A stretch of DNA of 64,000 nucleotides from JAWCNN01 sp038848005 (GCA_038848005.1 JAWCNZ010000002.1:74914-138913), one strand, 5' to 3'. Numbered from the stretch's first letter, positions 1 to 8,211 are shown. Notes: a model not told the origin generated them from the letters alone. Numbers and translations: made by a program.

Positions 1-12
1 CTTTCATACCGC

Positions 13-52
13 AAATGTTGTTGTCCAAAATTTTCCAAAACCGACGACGTTT
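13..52. repeat. 40-bp dispersed palindrome, copy 1
   Basis: Arms are AAATGTTGTTG (13-23) and CGACGACGTTT (42-52), separated by 18 bases. All 11 positions pair if G-U is allowed in the + strand RNA. It is followed by TTTAAACC-like sequence. Two further copies with the same arm length and the same 18-base spacer lie at 10600-10639 and 61017-61056. It sits just past the 3' end of the HAD gene, so a terminator or a mobile palindrome are both possible. Confidence 0.6.
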
Positions 53-71
53 AAACCGCTTTTAACACAAC

Positions 72-545
72 CTACTCGAGTTTGTTAAGGATTGGAATAA
101 GTTCTGCCAGTGTTTTTATTATGAAGTTTGGTTTTTCCAGCGGGTTGGTTATTGGTTCTCGGTATCTGCTGTTCCATTTTATAAGAATTGTTCGCATTCC
201 CAGTTGGTTGCCGCCGAGAATGTCTCTTGAAATGCGGTTGCCAACCATGACAACTTCGCTGGGTTGAAGACCCAATTCGTCGAGGGCAACTCTAAAAATT
301 TTTTCGTTAGGTTTGGTTGCTCCAACTTCAGAGGATACAACCACCACGTCAAAGTATTCCAAAATTCCAGCTTTCCTCATAATCGCCTTTACTTCTTCCT
401 TGCTGGCTTCGGTATCGCAGACAACCGCCAACTTATAACGCTGTTCCTTCAAACTTTTTAAAACCTCATGCGCATAAGGAAGCGTTTCAAAGTTGTCCTC
501 GTCAACTAAGGTGTCGCCTAAATCAAAGAAAACCGCTTTAATCAC
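72..545 (-). CDS. HAD superfamily hydrolase
   Basis: 157 residues, a typical short HAD phosphatase. Motif I is FFDLGDTL near the N-terminus (nucleophile Asp, with DxGD in place of the usual DxDG), followed by the motif II region VVCDTE, the lysine of GATKPNEKIF and the motif III Asp region near GNRISRD. HAD enzymes of this kind hydrolyse small phosphate esters such as phosphoglycolate or sugar and nucleotide phosphates; the substrate cannot be read from sequence. There is only a small cap insertion between motifs I and II. The next gene upstream on this strand is the deoxyribosyltransferase-like gene at 587-997, 41 bases away. Confidence 0.85.
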   Translation of the reverse strand: MIKAVFFDLGDTLVDEDNFETLPYAHEVLKSLKEQRYKLAVVCDTEASKEEVKAIMRKAGILEYFDVVVVSSEVGATKPNEKIFRVALDELGLQPSEVVMVGNRISRDILGGNQLGMRTILIKWNSRYREPITNPLEKPNFIIKTLAELIPILNKLE

Positions 546-586
546 TGTGAAAACCTCAACTTACAAATGCGTTAAAAACCAATTAT

Positions 587-997
587 TTATCTGTTTTGTC
601 GTAAAACACTTTCCAGTTCCCCAATATCCTTTATGATTATGTCTGAGTGGACAGTTATCCACGGGCTTGGGTTTTCAATTTGGCATATACAAATAGTCTT
701 CTTATCCCTAAGCTTGGCATAAAAAAGTTCCATACAAGTTCCAGCCGAAAGCCTCGGAAAATACGCAACCAAAACATCACATTTTTCAATGTCTTCCAAA
801 TCCCTCCTTATAAAGTCAACAGGCGAAACCTTGCTCCACCAGTCTGGCTCCGCTGTTCTATACAAAATTTTTTCACGTTTCCAAGGATCAACAGGCTCAT
901 AACCACAGCGAACACAAATTTCGCTGATAACATCCCTATAAGATTGCTCAGCTTCCACGCCTTGAATTGGACCTGAAATGAAAACCTTCCCCTTCAT
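587..997 (-). CDS. nucleoside 2-deoxyribosyltransferase-like protein
   Basis: 136 residues beginning VFISGPIQG, the nucleotide-binding start shared by nucleoside 2-deoxyribosyltransferases and the related DNPH1/Rcl nucleotide hydrolases. A central DVLVAYFPRLSAGTCMEL segment matches the family's region with a catalytic Glu after a Gly-Thr turn. The family cleaves or exchanges N-glycosidic bonds of deoxynucleosides or nucleotides; which reaction is used here is open. It may be co-transcribed with the HAD gene downstream, which would suggest nucleotide salvage, but this is inference. Confidence 0.7.
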   Translation of the reverse strand: MKGKVFISGPIQGVEAEQSYRDVISEICVRCGYEPVDPWKREKILYRTAEPDWWSKVSPVDFIRRDLEDIEKCDVLVAYFPRLSAGTCMELFYAKLRDKKTICICQIENPSPWITVHSDIIIKDIGELESVLRQNR

Positions 998-1041
998 AAC
1001 GGATACATCCCACGCTTAATCGTCAACAATTTTGTCCAGAA

Positions 1042-1118
1042 GTGCCGAGGGCCGGACTTGAACCGGCGACAACCCGGTCTTCAGCCGGGCGCTCTCCCAA
1101 ACTGAGCTACCTCGGCAC
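1042..1118 (-). tRNA. tRNA-Phe (anticodon GAA)
   Basis: The reverse strand folds as a complete cloverleaf: 7-bp acceptor GTGCCGA/TCGGCAC, D stem GCTC/GAGC, anticodon stem CCCGG/CCGGG with loop CTGAAGA giving anticodon GAA, and T stem GCCGG/CCGGC with loop TTCAAGT. No intron is present and CCA is not encoded. Confidence 0.97.
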
Positions 1119-1187
1119 TTGCTAATTCAAAAGAAATACAGATTTGCCTTTTAAGTTTTCTGAATTTTGTTGGAAAAGTGTAGATGT

Positions 1188-1255
1188 GAAGGGTGCAAGT
1201 TTTCATTTTAAGGAGAAGGGAGAAGGAGAAGTGTAAACTTGAACTTGCACCCTTC
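1188..1255 (+). repeat. purine-loop hairpin element, copy 1
   Basis: Perfect 14-bp inverted repeat: GAAGGGTGCAAGTT (1188-1201) pairs with AACTTGCACCCTTC (1242-1255). The 40-base loop is purine rich, with repeated GGAGAA. A second element at 2342-2422 has the same design and similar loop (TTTCATT then GGAGAA) but a different stem sequence that also pairs. It lies between the divergently transcribed tRNA-Phe and the small gene at 1395. The strand is a guess based on the conserved purine loop. Confidence 0.65.
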
Positions 1256-1394
1256 GAGTTGTGTTGTGTGTTTGTTATAGAAAAATTTTATGGAACATTG
1301 TTTCATAGTTGTCAGATTCAGAATATATGATAAATCATAGGGGGGAACATCCCTTAAAAATTTGGGAGGCTAAATTCGTTTAGAGGTTGCAACT

Positions 1395-1556
1395 ATGAAG
1401 AAGAAAACAGCAATAATAAAGGTTGAGCTTGTTACGGAAAGTCTAGCTGAACCAGACGAAAAAATAGTGAAGGAAATTTTTGATTGGTTCCGTGAAGAAG
1501 CCGTTGGCATTCCATGGGTAAAAGACGTTAAAAACATAACAGTGAAGAGCAATTAA
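1395..1556 (+). CDS. small conserved-looking protein, 53 residues
   Basis: ATG at 1395 has GAGG 8 bases upstream and the frame stays open for 53 codons to TAA. The product starts MKKKTAIIKVELVTES, then an acidic/amphipathic helix (IVKEIFDWFREE), then a short strand ending NITVKSN, a beta-alpha-beta layout. Amino-acid composition and codon use look like a real gene. I do not recognise the family. It lies between two tRNA genes and downstream of the purine-loop hairpin, which may lie in its leader. Confidence 0.7.
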   Translation: MKKKTAIIKVELVTESLAEPDEKIVKEIFDWFREEAVGIPWVKDVKNITVKSN

Positions 1557-1679
1557 ACCCTTAGAAAATTTCATTCCCATTTTCGCTTTTAGGCTACTCG
1601 CAATTTGAACATGTAGACGAAGATTTTATGAAACAATTATATAGTAAAGATTATGAGAGTTAAAAACGGAAAATGGAAT

Positions 1680-1753
1680 GGGCTCGTGGTCTAGCTGGCT
1701 AGGACGTCGCCCTCACGCGGCGAAGGTCCCCGGTTCAAATCCGGGCGAGCCCA
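1680..1753 (+). tRNA. tRNA-Val (anticodon CAC)
   Basis: Complete cloverleaf: acceptor GGGCTCG/CGAGCCC with discriminator A, anticodon stem TCGCC/GGCGA with loop CTCACGC giving anticodon CAC, T stem CCCGG/CCGGG with loop TTCAAAT. No intron. A TATA-like TTATATA lies at about 1637-1643, roughly 40 bases upstream, so a short 5' leader is likely. Confidence 0.96.
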
Positions 1754-1755
1754 CA

Positions 1756-2235
1756 TTACCTAGTCAGCTTCAACGCTAAGTTTGCAACTCTTTTTCCAAG
1801 TTCTCTGCAATATTCAAGCTCTTCTTTTTGTGGCTTGCCCACGGCTGCAACTCCATAATGTTTGTCGTCTGCTCGCCCCTGAACAATCATGCCGTGGATT
1901 AACATGGCTTGTAGTATGGATAGTAAGGTTGTTTCTGCGCCTGTTGCTGTTCCACCTGAGCTTGTGAAAGCCGCGCCGACTTTTCTTTCCAGTTTTCCAT
2001 GAATTTTAACGGATTCGTCAATGAGCGCTTTAAGTTTAGCTGACATTTGCCCATAATATGTTGGTGAACCAATTATTATTGCGTCAGCGTTTAGCATATC
2101 TTCAAGGCTTGTTTGCTCAACTCTTTTTACGGCAACTTCGATTCCGCTGATTTGTCTTGCGCCTTCGGCGACAGCCAAAGCCATTTTCTCAGTGTTTCCT
2201 GTTTTGGAATTATAAACAACTAAAATTCGTGTCAT
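1756..2235 (-). CDS. flavodoxin / WrbA-like FMN protein
   Basis: 159 residues. The N-terminus ILVVYNSKTGNTEKMA is the FMN phosphate-binding loop of flavodoxin-fold proteins. GSPTYYGQMSAKLKALID and FTSSGGTATGAETTLLS are the WrbA/NAD(P)H:quinone oxidoreductase type flavin-contact regions. Likely a cytosolic FMN electron carrier or quinone reductase. The stop codon lies 2 bases from the 3' end of tRNA-Val, which is transcribed towards it. It has its own upstream region (2236-2341) and no close operon partner. Confidence 0.88.
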   Translation of the reverse strand: MTRILVVYNSKTGNTEKMALAVAEGARQISGIEVAVKRVEQTSLEDMLNADAIIIGSPTYYGQMSAKLKALIDESVKIHGKLERKVGAAFTSSGGTATGAETTLLSILQAMLIHGMIVQGRADDKHYGVAAVGKPQKEELEYCRELGKRVANLALKLTR

Positions 2236-2341
2236 TTCCGCTCACACTCGAAAAATAACGTTAATCTTTCATGTTTATAATGTTTCATATAGAAGATTTT
2301 TCCATAAGCTATAAGTGTTTAAACTTGCATTAGAATTTTTC

Positions 2342-2422
2342 GTGAAGGGAACGGTAGAATTTCATTAGGGGAGAAAGGAGAGAAGGGAGGAAAACATACT
2401 TTTATCTACCGTTCTCCTTCAC
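2342..2422 (+). repeat. purine-loop hairpin element, copy 2
   Basis: GTGAAGGGAACGGTAGA (2342-2358) pairs with TCTACCGTTCTCCTTCAC (2405-2422), 17 pairs with one bulged T. The loop begins ATTTCATTAG and continues as a GA-rich run. Copy 1 at 1188-1255 shares the GTGAAGGG start, the TTTCATT and GGAGAA loop blocks, and the overall size, while the inner stem has changed on both sides. It lies in the 278-base gap between the flavodoxin and isochorismatase genes, which holds no gene. Confidence 0.65.
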
Positions 2423-2434
2423 ACATCATTTTTC

Positions 2435-2450
2435 CATATGCATGCATATG
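2435..2450. repeat. 16-bp perfect palindrome
   Basis: CATATGCATGCATATG is its own reverse complement with no spacer. It lies 12 bases past hairpin copy 2 and about 64 bases beyond the 3' end of the isochorismatase-like gene. It could be a protein-binding site for a dimer; alternating purine-pyrimidine composition also makes chance less surprising. Confidence 0.5.
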
Positions 2451-2513
2451 TTGCTTTTAAACTTTTCCTCGAATTTAGAATTTAATTTTCAAAGCAAGCC
2501 ATTTAAAGAGTTT

Positions 2514-3074
2514 TTAACCGAATTCTTTTATGATTTCGTCTACCATCATTATTTTTGCATTGTAAACATATTCCATGTATTTTAACGCTTGTTCGTGGTC
2601 TTTTTTTGTGAGGGCTTCCACGCCGTCTTTGGCTATTATTATTTTGTATCCTCGGAAGAAGGCGTCGGCGGCTGTATGCCTAACGCATATGTGCGTGTGC
2701 AAACCGCCTAAAACAAGTGTTTTTGCGCCTTCGCCTTTGTAGAGGCTTCTTAAAAGCGGTTCTAAACCCGTCTCGTAAAAGCAGCTGTAAGTTCTTTTTT
2801 CAACAATGTAATCCTTTTCCGTGGGCTTTAATTCTGGGATTACTTCTGCGCCTTTTGTGCCTTTTATTGCGTGTTTACCCCATTTTTCAACAATTTCAAA
2901 ATCTTCCGGAAGGTGGGCGTCGTTGCAGTATATAACTGGTATATCGTGTTTTCGAGCTGTTTCAACAAGTCTTTTCAAGTTGGGGATTATACGCTTAGCT
3001 CTTTCACATTTCAAATCTCCCGTAACGAAATCGTTAAGCATATCAATTATTATAACCGCTGTTTTCGTTAACAT
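2514..3074 (-). CDS. isochorismatase-family cysteine hydrolase
   Basis: The catalytic triad is visible: Asp in IIIDMLNDF, Lys in VEKRTYSCF, and nucleophile Cys in LHTHICVRHTAADA. The family includes nicotinamidase, isochorismatase and N-carbamoylsarcosine amidase; the HLP and IKGTKGAEV segments fit the nicotinamidase/amidase side. An ATG at 3074 (product MLTKTAVIIID) is preferred over GTG at 3083, since the hydrophobic beta-1 strand follows at once. It lies 11 bases after the vapC stop and may be co-transcribed with vapBC. Substrate unknown; amide hydrolysis in NAD salvage is plausible. Confidence 0.85.
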   Translation of the reverse strand: MLTKTAVIIIDMLNDFVTGDLKCERAKRIIPNLKRLVETARKHDIPVIYCNDAHLPEDFEIVEKWGKHAIKGTKGAEVIPELKPTEKDYIVEKRTYSCFYETGLEPLLRSLYKGEGAKTLVLGGLHTHICVRHTAADAFFRGYKIIIAKDGVEALTKKDHEQALKYMEYVYNAKIMMVDEIIKEFG

Positions 3075-3085
3075 GCCCAACACTT

Positions 3086-3487
3086 TTAACCTATGTAAAC
3101 AACTTCGCTGAATCCCTTAAAATGCTTATCTCCCGTAACTATTTTAGCCCCGAGAATTCTTCCCGTAGCCAATACAATTCCATCTGTTAAGCTGGGTTTC
3201 TCAAGTTTATCCATTTTCGCTTTCTCAAAAAGTTCAAGGTATGCCTTCGCCGCCGCCACGCTTAATTCTACGTCAATCTGCATTATTGAGGTTTTTGTGG
3301 CAATAAAACTAAGCCTTTTGGCGACATCCTCTTCCGCCACGCCTTCACGCAAATATTTTCTTGCAATTTCAGCCAAAACAACGGATGGAGTAACCACTTC
3401 TTCATTGTCAATGTATTTCTTTACAATCTTTCCGTAGTCGCTGCCTAAAAAGTATTCAATCCAAGCGTAACTGTCAAAAACTATCAA
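3086..3487 (-). CDS. vapC: VapC-type PIN-domain ribonuclease toxin
   Basis: 133 residues with PIN acidic residues: Asp in IVFDSYAWIEYF, Glu in PSVVLAEIARKY, Asp in SLTDGIVLATGR and Asp in IVTGDKHF. VapC toxins are Mg-dependent RNases that cut specific RNAs such as tRNA. Its start overlaps the antitoxin stop by 4 bases (ATGA), the usual coupling of toxin-antitoxin pairs. Confidence 0.88.
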   Translation of the reverse strand: MIVFDSYAWIEYFLGSDYGKIVKKYIDNEEVVTPSVVLAEIARKYLREGVAEEDVAKRLSFIATKTSIMQIDVELSVAAAKAYLELFEKAKMDKLEKPSLTDGIVLATGRILGAKIVTGDKHFKGFSEVVYIG

Positions 3488-3684
3488 ACCCTGTCTTCCA
3501 GCCTGTCCTTCTCCGTAAACCTTGAAATTCGTCTCTTGTCTATGCCAAACATATCGTTTGGCACGCCAGTTTTCTCTTCAAGTAACCGCTCGATGACTTC
3601 ATCGTAACTTTTCAAGCCCATACGTTTTTTTAAAATCTCTAGCAACTTCAGATTACGTCGTTTTACTTGTATGGTTGTTGACAT
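3484..3684 (-). CDS. vapB: VapB-type antitoxin
   Basis: 66 residues. The N-terminus STTIQVKRRNLKLLEILKKRMGLKSYDEVIERLLEE has the beta strand then two helices of a ribbon-helix-helix or AbrB-like archaeal VapB. The C-terminal tail, rich in Arg and acidic residues, would wrap the toxin. It overlaps vapC by 4 bases. A 36-bp inverted repeat just upstream (3695-3730) covers the AT-rich promoter, in keeping with autorepression by the antitoxin-toxin complex. Confidence 0.82.
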   Translation of the reverse strand: MSTTIQVKRRNLKLLEILKKRMGLKSYDEVIERLLEEKTGVPNDMFGIDKRRISRFTEKDRLEDRV

Positions 3685-3694
3685 GACTTATCAA

Positions 3695-3730
3695 GAGTAA
3701 ATTATAAGTTATAGCTTATAAGTTTTACTC
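3695..3730 (-). promoter_or_regulatory. palindromic vapBC promoter/operator
   Basis: GAGTAAATTATAAG (3695-3708) pairs with CTTATAA-GT-TTTACTC (3715-3730): 14 bp with a 2-base bulge and a 6-base centre. It begins 11 bases upstream of the vapB start and contains TTATAAG, a TATA-like box. Position and symmetry fit an operator bound by the VapBC complex; the binding itself is inferred. Confidence 0.7.
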
Positions 3731-3776
3731 CAAAAACTTCCCAAAATAATCAGCAATGAAAACACAAGCTAACTCG

Positions 3777-4847
3777 TCACTCAACTTCTAAAGTGTAGGG
3801 CGCAACCGTTAATTTTTCAGCTTCGTCCTTCCGCACTAGAACCGTGTCCTCTATGCGTATGCCTCCAAAACCAGCAATGTATATGCCCGGCTCGATTGTT
3901 ATCACGTTTCCCACGGCTAGTCTGTCTTTGCTTTCTGGGCTTAGTGTTGGCGGTTCATGAACTTCTAAGCCTACGCCATGCCCTAAACCATGAACAAAAT
4001 TTTCGCCATAACCCGCCTTCTCTATAAGGGTTCTTGCTGTTTTGTCTATTTCCTCCGCTTTAGCGTTGGGCTTTACGGCTTTGAAGGCTTTGGCTTGTGC
4101 TTCTTTAACGATTTCATAAAGTTTCCTCTGTTTTTCTGATGGTTTTCCAGCAATTATGGTTCGTGTCATGTCGGAACGGTAAAACTTGTATGTAGCGCCG
4201 ACGTCGACAACAACCAATTCGCCGTTTTGAATTTCCTTTTCCGTACAGCCACCATGTGGAAAAGCTGAGCGCACGCCAGACGCCACTATTGTGTTGAAGG
4301 CTGTTCCCCAAGAGCCGCTTTTCCGCATTGCATGTTCAATTTCGCCGGCAACCTCACATTCCCTCACGTTTGGACGTATCACTTCATAGGCGACCTTCAT
4401 GCCTTCGCTTGTTAATTCTGCGGCTTTCCGTATAAGCTCAATTTCCGTTTCGTCCTTTACTTTGCGCAGTTCCCAAATAAGCCCCTCTTGAAATTTCATT
4501 TTTGTTTCGCCCCGCAGTTCCTTGGCGAGTTTACGGTAACCTTCAACGTTTAGAGTGTCAACAGCCAACCTTTCCATTTTAAAGGTTTTAATTTGTCCCG
4601 CAATTTTCGCCATCAAATTTTCTCTGTTCTTAACCAATTCAACCTCAAAACCTTTAGTTTCAGCCTTCGCCTGCTCATAATTTACGTTGTAGACGTAGGC
4701 TTTGCCTTCACCAAATTTCGGTATTAACAGACATGCCAGTCCGGGACAGCCTGAAAAATAAAGCGTATTAGTCGAGTTTGTAATTAAGAATCCGTCGAAT
4801 CCCTTTTTGTCGAAGGCTAAACGCCTTAAGGCGTCCACCCTATCCAT
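3777..4847 (-). CDS. M24 family metallopeptidase (Xaa-Pro dipeptidase-like)
   Basis: About 356 residues: creatinase-like N-terminal domain and a C-terminal pita-bread domain. The five metal ligands are visible: Asp in VVDVGAT, Asp in YRSDMTRT, His in HGLGHGVGLEVHE, Glu in TIEPGIYI and Glu in RIEDTVLV. Such enzymes remove residues before proline or cleave Xaa-Pro dipeptides in the cytosol. ATG at 4847 follows AGGTGA at SD distance, so it is chosen over an upstream start at 4868. Distance to the MoaD-like gene upstream is about 56 bases. Confidence 0.9.
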   Translation of the reverse strand: MDRVDALRRLAFDKKGFDGFLITNSTNTLYFSGCPGLACLLIPKFGEGKAYVYNVNYEQAKAETKGFEVELVKNRENLMAKIAGQIKTFKMERLAVDTLNVEGYRKLAKELRGETKMKFQEGLIWELRKVKDETEIELIRKAAELTSEGMKVAYEVIRPNVRECEVAGEIEHAMRKSGSWGTAFNTIVASGVRSAFPHGGCTEKEIQNGELVVVDVGATYKFYRSDMTRTIIAGKPSEKQRKLYEIVKEAQAKAFKAVKPNAKAEEIDKTARTLIEKAGYGENFVHGLGHGVGLEVHEPPTLSPESKDRLAVGNVITIEPGIYIAGFGGIRIEDTVLVRKDEAEKLTVAPYTLEVE

Positions 4848-4903
4848 TTTTTCACCTTTTAGAAGCAACCGTAAAAGGTTGCTGCTTAAAATGTTTTAGG
4901 GGG

Positions 4904-5209
4904 CTAGCCGCCGCTGACTATTGGAAGTAGGACTATGCGGTCGCCGTTTTTAAGTTTTGTTTTGACGCCGTTCAACTGGTTGAGCAAATAACCGTTCACG
5001 GTGATTATGTAGTTTGGTTTCACGTCGGCGCTGCCGCTTTGATAAATGGCTTTTTTAAATGGTTCTCCATACCTTTTTGAAAGAACCGCCAGCAAATCAG
5101 CAACTGACGCTTCATCACCGATTTCCACTTCTTCTATGCGTTCGCTGCCAATAAGGTTTCGTACATGCCCCAAATATTCAACTTTAACCTTCACAGTACA
5201 CCCCAACAT
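4904..5209 (-). CDS. MoaD/ThiS-like ubiquitin-fold protein
   Basis: 101 residues ending LPIVSGG: the C-terminal Gly-Gly after a hydrophobic strand is the site adenylated and thiocarboxylated in MoaD, ThiS and archaeal SAMPs. The beta-grasp layout (KVKVEYLGHVRN at the start, NYIITVNGYLLN in the middle, NGDRIVLLP) is clear. Roles in the family are sulfur transfer for molybdopterin or thiolated tRNA and archaeal protein tagging. A W/Mo-pterin enzyme (AOR, 8212) is nearby, which gives a reason for a MoaD, but tagging cannot be excluded. The start could also be an internal GTG a few codons in. Confidence 0.85.
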   Translation of the reverse strand: MLGCTVKVKVEYLGHVRNLIGSERIEEVEIGDEASVADLLAVLSKRYGEPFKKAIYQSGSADVKPNYIITVNGYLLNQLNGVKTKLKNGDRIVLLPIVSGG

Positions 5210-5237
5210 TATTTAGGAGATTACGCCGATATATCCA

Positions 5238-6368
5238 TTAATCTTTCAAGGCAATGTAGGATGGTATGTAAAAAGCCGTGTAGGTTAAGGCTGCCAACAG
5301 AAACGGAGCGGCGAAACCCCACGCTGCGATGAGAAAGCCTGACAAAGCCAAACTTATGGTTTCGCCCATATGCAAGCCAAACATTAACAAGCCAATATCT
5401 ATTCCATAAGATTCCTTATTACAAATTTTTGATAAAATACTTTCTTGCCCAATGCTGGACATTCCCTCAATAAACCCAAAAGCAACAATTAAAGTGCCGG
5501 CTTCGGTTGGACCTAAAAAGCCTAAAACCAAAAACACAAGAGAGTAGAGAGCGCCCTGCACAAGCAAGATTTGCTTGGCATTGGCAGTTTTAGAAAGAAA
5601 GTACGAAGAAAAACCTGCAAATAGAATTCGCGCTCCGATGAGCACTCCAATCACTTCGTCGATAAATCCCTTATCTTTCAAAAAGTTGGTTATGACGTAG
5701 CCTCCGATGAAACCGTAGGATAAACCCATCATGGAAAACGCAAAAAGAAAAATTTTAAAAGTTTTTGTTTTCTTTCTGAAATCCAAAAACTGCAAGGCTT
5801 TTTCCATGCTGAACTGCTTTTTCTCCCTGCTGGAAATTAACGCCGCCGCCAAAACGGTTGCTATTCCAAACACTGCACAGAAAAGCATTGTTCCTTCGAA
5901 GAGAACCCAAGCTATTAGGAAGCCAGCCGCGGCGCTTCCAAGCGCAGAGCTAACGTAAACAACCGTTCTTAAATGGACGAGGGCTTTCCAGTTGCCTCCT
6001 TCCCTTTCCAAAATAAAAGCCCTGTTAACAGCCCATATTGTGCCTTCTTTTGTGCCTTCAGCTGCTTTGCCGAACAAAAATTCCATGGGCGTGTGCGCAA
6101 AATGGTAAATCATGCTTGAAATAAAGCCTAAAACGCCGTTTAAGGCGAAAAAGATTTTTCTGCCGAAAAAGTCTGAGATTGTGGCGAAAACCATCCGTCC
6201 AAACTGCATGATTAGGGGCATAACCGCAAAAACAAGTCCCATAACAACAATGTCAACGGCTCTTGCCTTCATCATTAAAGGTATGGCAACTCCAAAAACT
6301 CCGCTAACAAAGGAATGGAAAAACTGAATGGCAAGCGCAACCCTAGTCTGATTCAAACACACGCCCAA
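5238..6368 (-). CDS. MFS transporter
   Basis: 376 residues with about 11-12 hydrophobic segments, among them FGVAIPLMM, ILFAGFSSYFLSK, LVFLVLGFLGPTEAG and LAALTYTAFYIPSYIAL. A basic loop MQFGRMVFATISDFFGRKIF between TM2 and TM3 is the MFS signature region. Substrate not predictable. It lies 28 bases upstream of the MoaD-like gene on the same strand, and its start overlaps the 3' end of the broken NosD-like gene by 26 bases. Confidence 0.85.
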   Translation of the reverse strand: MGVCLNQTRVALAIQFFHSFVSGVFGVAIPLMMKARAVDIVVMGLVFAVMPLIMQFGRMVFATISDFFGRKIFFALNGVLGFISSMIYHFAHTPMEFLFGKAAEGTKEGTIWAVNRAFILEREGGNWKALVHLRTVVYVSSALGSAAAGFLIAWVLFEGTMLFCAVFGIATVLAAALISSREKKQFSMEKALQFLDFRKKTKTFKIFLFAFSMMGLSYGFIGGYVITNFLKDKGFIDEVIGVLIGARILFAGFSSYFLSKTANAKQILLVQGALYSLVFLVLGFLGPTEAGTLIVAFGFIEGMSSIGQESILSKICNKESYGIDIGLLMFGLHMGETISLALSGFLIAAWGFAAPFLLAALTYTAFYIPSYIALKD

Positions 6369-8035
6369 AACCCTTACTAAACCTAAAACGCATACTTAAA
6401 GCCGTTTCTCCTAAAGCATTTGAAGGTTTTCGTTTTCTTAACTTAAGTAATACTAGTATCGCTATTGCTATCATTGCAATGTCCACGGCAATAATCCATA
6501 TGGGAAAGCCTTCGGTTGAAAGCACCATCACCTCCACCGTGTCGGTTGCTATGCTGCCTGCGCTGTCTTTTACCGTTAATGTTACGTTGTATGTTCCTGG
6601 ACTTGTGTATGTGTTGTTTACTGTTACGCCTATGCCTGTTGTTCCATCTCCGAAATCCCATTCATAGCTGACTATTCCAAAATTGTCTGTGGATGCGCTG
6701 GCATTGAAAGTCACGGTTTCACCAACTTTTACTGTTTGGTTGCTACCAGCGTTGGCTGACGGAACTGTTTTGTCAATTTTTATTGTCTTGGTTTTTGTTG
6801 TTCCAATATTATTCGCTCCATCTATAGACCTATAGTAAACGGTGGTTGCTCCTTCATTGGTGACTGTAAAGGGTGTCATGTAGGTTGTCCATGTGATATT
6901 GTTAAAAGTATATTCCATTTCATTTACTTCGCTGTTCATTGCAAAAAGAGTCACTGTAACGTCCGACGTAAACCACCCGTTATCTCCTAAAACACCACTC
7001 AAACTAATTGCGATCGCAAGAGGAACAGTGTCCATAAGCGGATATCTGTCTTGATTATCAGCATTAATGACGTAGGGTGTGTCGCCTATGCCGTCACTCC
7101 CAAGCTGATCTTGATTAGGACCAATCTTCTCGTCTGCGCCTGTGTAGTCGCTCCAGTAGTTTCCGCCAAAAGGATAACCGTTATCCCAAACGTCATCGTA
7201 TACATCCCAAAAAATGGAGATATGCCCTTCGTTATTGATGAAATTATTGTGGTAAAAAGTGTTGTTGGAGGAATACTCAAGCCAGATTCCGCAAAAGTTG
7301 TTCTTTATATTATTCCTAAAGACAGTGTTAAAGTTAGAATAATCACCTAAATAGATGCCCCTCCAATGGCTTGCTATGTAATTTCCTGAAATAGTATTGT
7401 TAGAACTTTTATAGAGATCGATACCGCTTCGGTTGTTTATTATATTATTTCTAGATACTGTGTTGTTAAAACCACCATAAAAAAGATTCCATAACCGCTC
7501 CAAACAAGAGGTGAGATATACTCACCTTTGTTGTTTATTATGTTATTTTCAGAAATTATGTTATATGAAGAAAAGTATGAGTAAATGCCAAAAGAATTAT
7601 TCTCTATTCTACTTCTGTGAATAATGTTGTTAGAAGAACCACCCAAATAAACACCATAATAAAATGTTTTAACTGAGATATTTTTGATTGTTACGTTGTC
7701 TCTATTTGGAAGGTAAATCCCTTTAGAAGACCATACACCAATTCCTTGAATTGTGTAGTCTGCACCATCAATCACAATATTATCTCGTTCAACAACTATT
7801 GCGCTGTTTTCTGATGGACATTTCCAATAATGTTGTTTGTTAACGTGTAAGTGATATTGTCAACTGTTGAAATAGGTGCGTCTGACGGTTCAACGTTTCC
7901 GTTAGCACGTATATAAATAGTTTGAGTCCAAGTATAGTCAGACTTAACTGGTTGAACGTTAAACGCCAACAATAATGCTAGTAAGCATGTTACAAGTAAA
8001 GTGAGCATTGTCCCAAATACATTTTTCCACATCAA
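6343..8035 (-). pseudogene. secreted NosD-type beta-helix/PKD surface protein, broken by two frameshifts
   Basis: Read leftwards, three pieces in different frames make one protein. Piece 1 (8035 to about 7820) has a signal peptide (LLVTCLLALLLAFNV). Piece 2 (about 7820 to 7485) and piece 3 (to 6343) carry NosD-like parallel beta-helix repeats rich in NNTISGN/NNIINN. Piece 3 then has a PKD domain (YEWDFGDGT) and a C-terminal TM anchor (WIIAVDIAMIAIAILVLL). Sense resumes across 7820 (NIIGNV then SENSAIVVERD) and across the A-run at 7480-7486 (GYGIFF then YGGFNNTV), each needing one extra base. Surface-anchored protein by architecture. The breaks could be true decay or homopolymer sequencing errors. 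Confidence 0.8.
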
Positions 8036-8211
8036 ACCTAAATTTTCCTCCCAACTTTAGATAATTTGGTCATAAAATAAAGCTTTATGAAAATTTTGCA
8101 TTGCCCTTTTCCAGTAAATCTCAAGTTCTATTGAAAAGTTTGTTGAGACACCATTAAATTAATATAACATGCTTTACAAGTATTACTCTATTAGGTTTGG
8201 AGGAAACATGT

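Noticed and set aside
1370..1552. 60-codon frame on the - strand
   Set aside because: Antisense to the 53-residue gene at 1395, which has a ribosome-binding site and a more protein-like composition.
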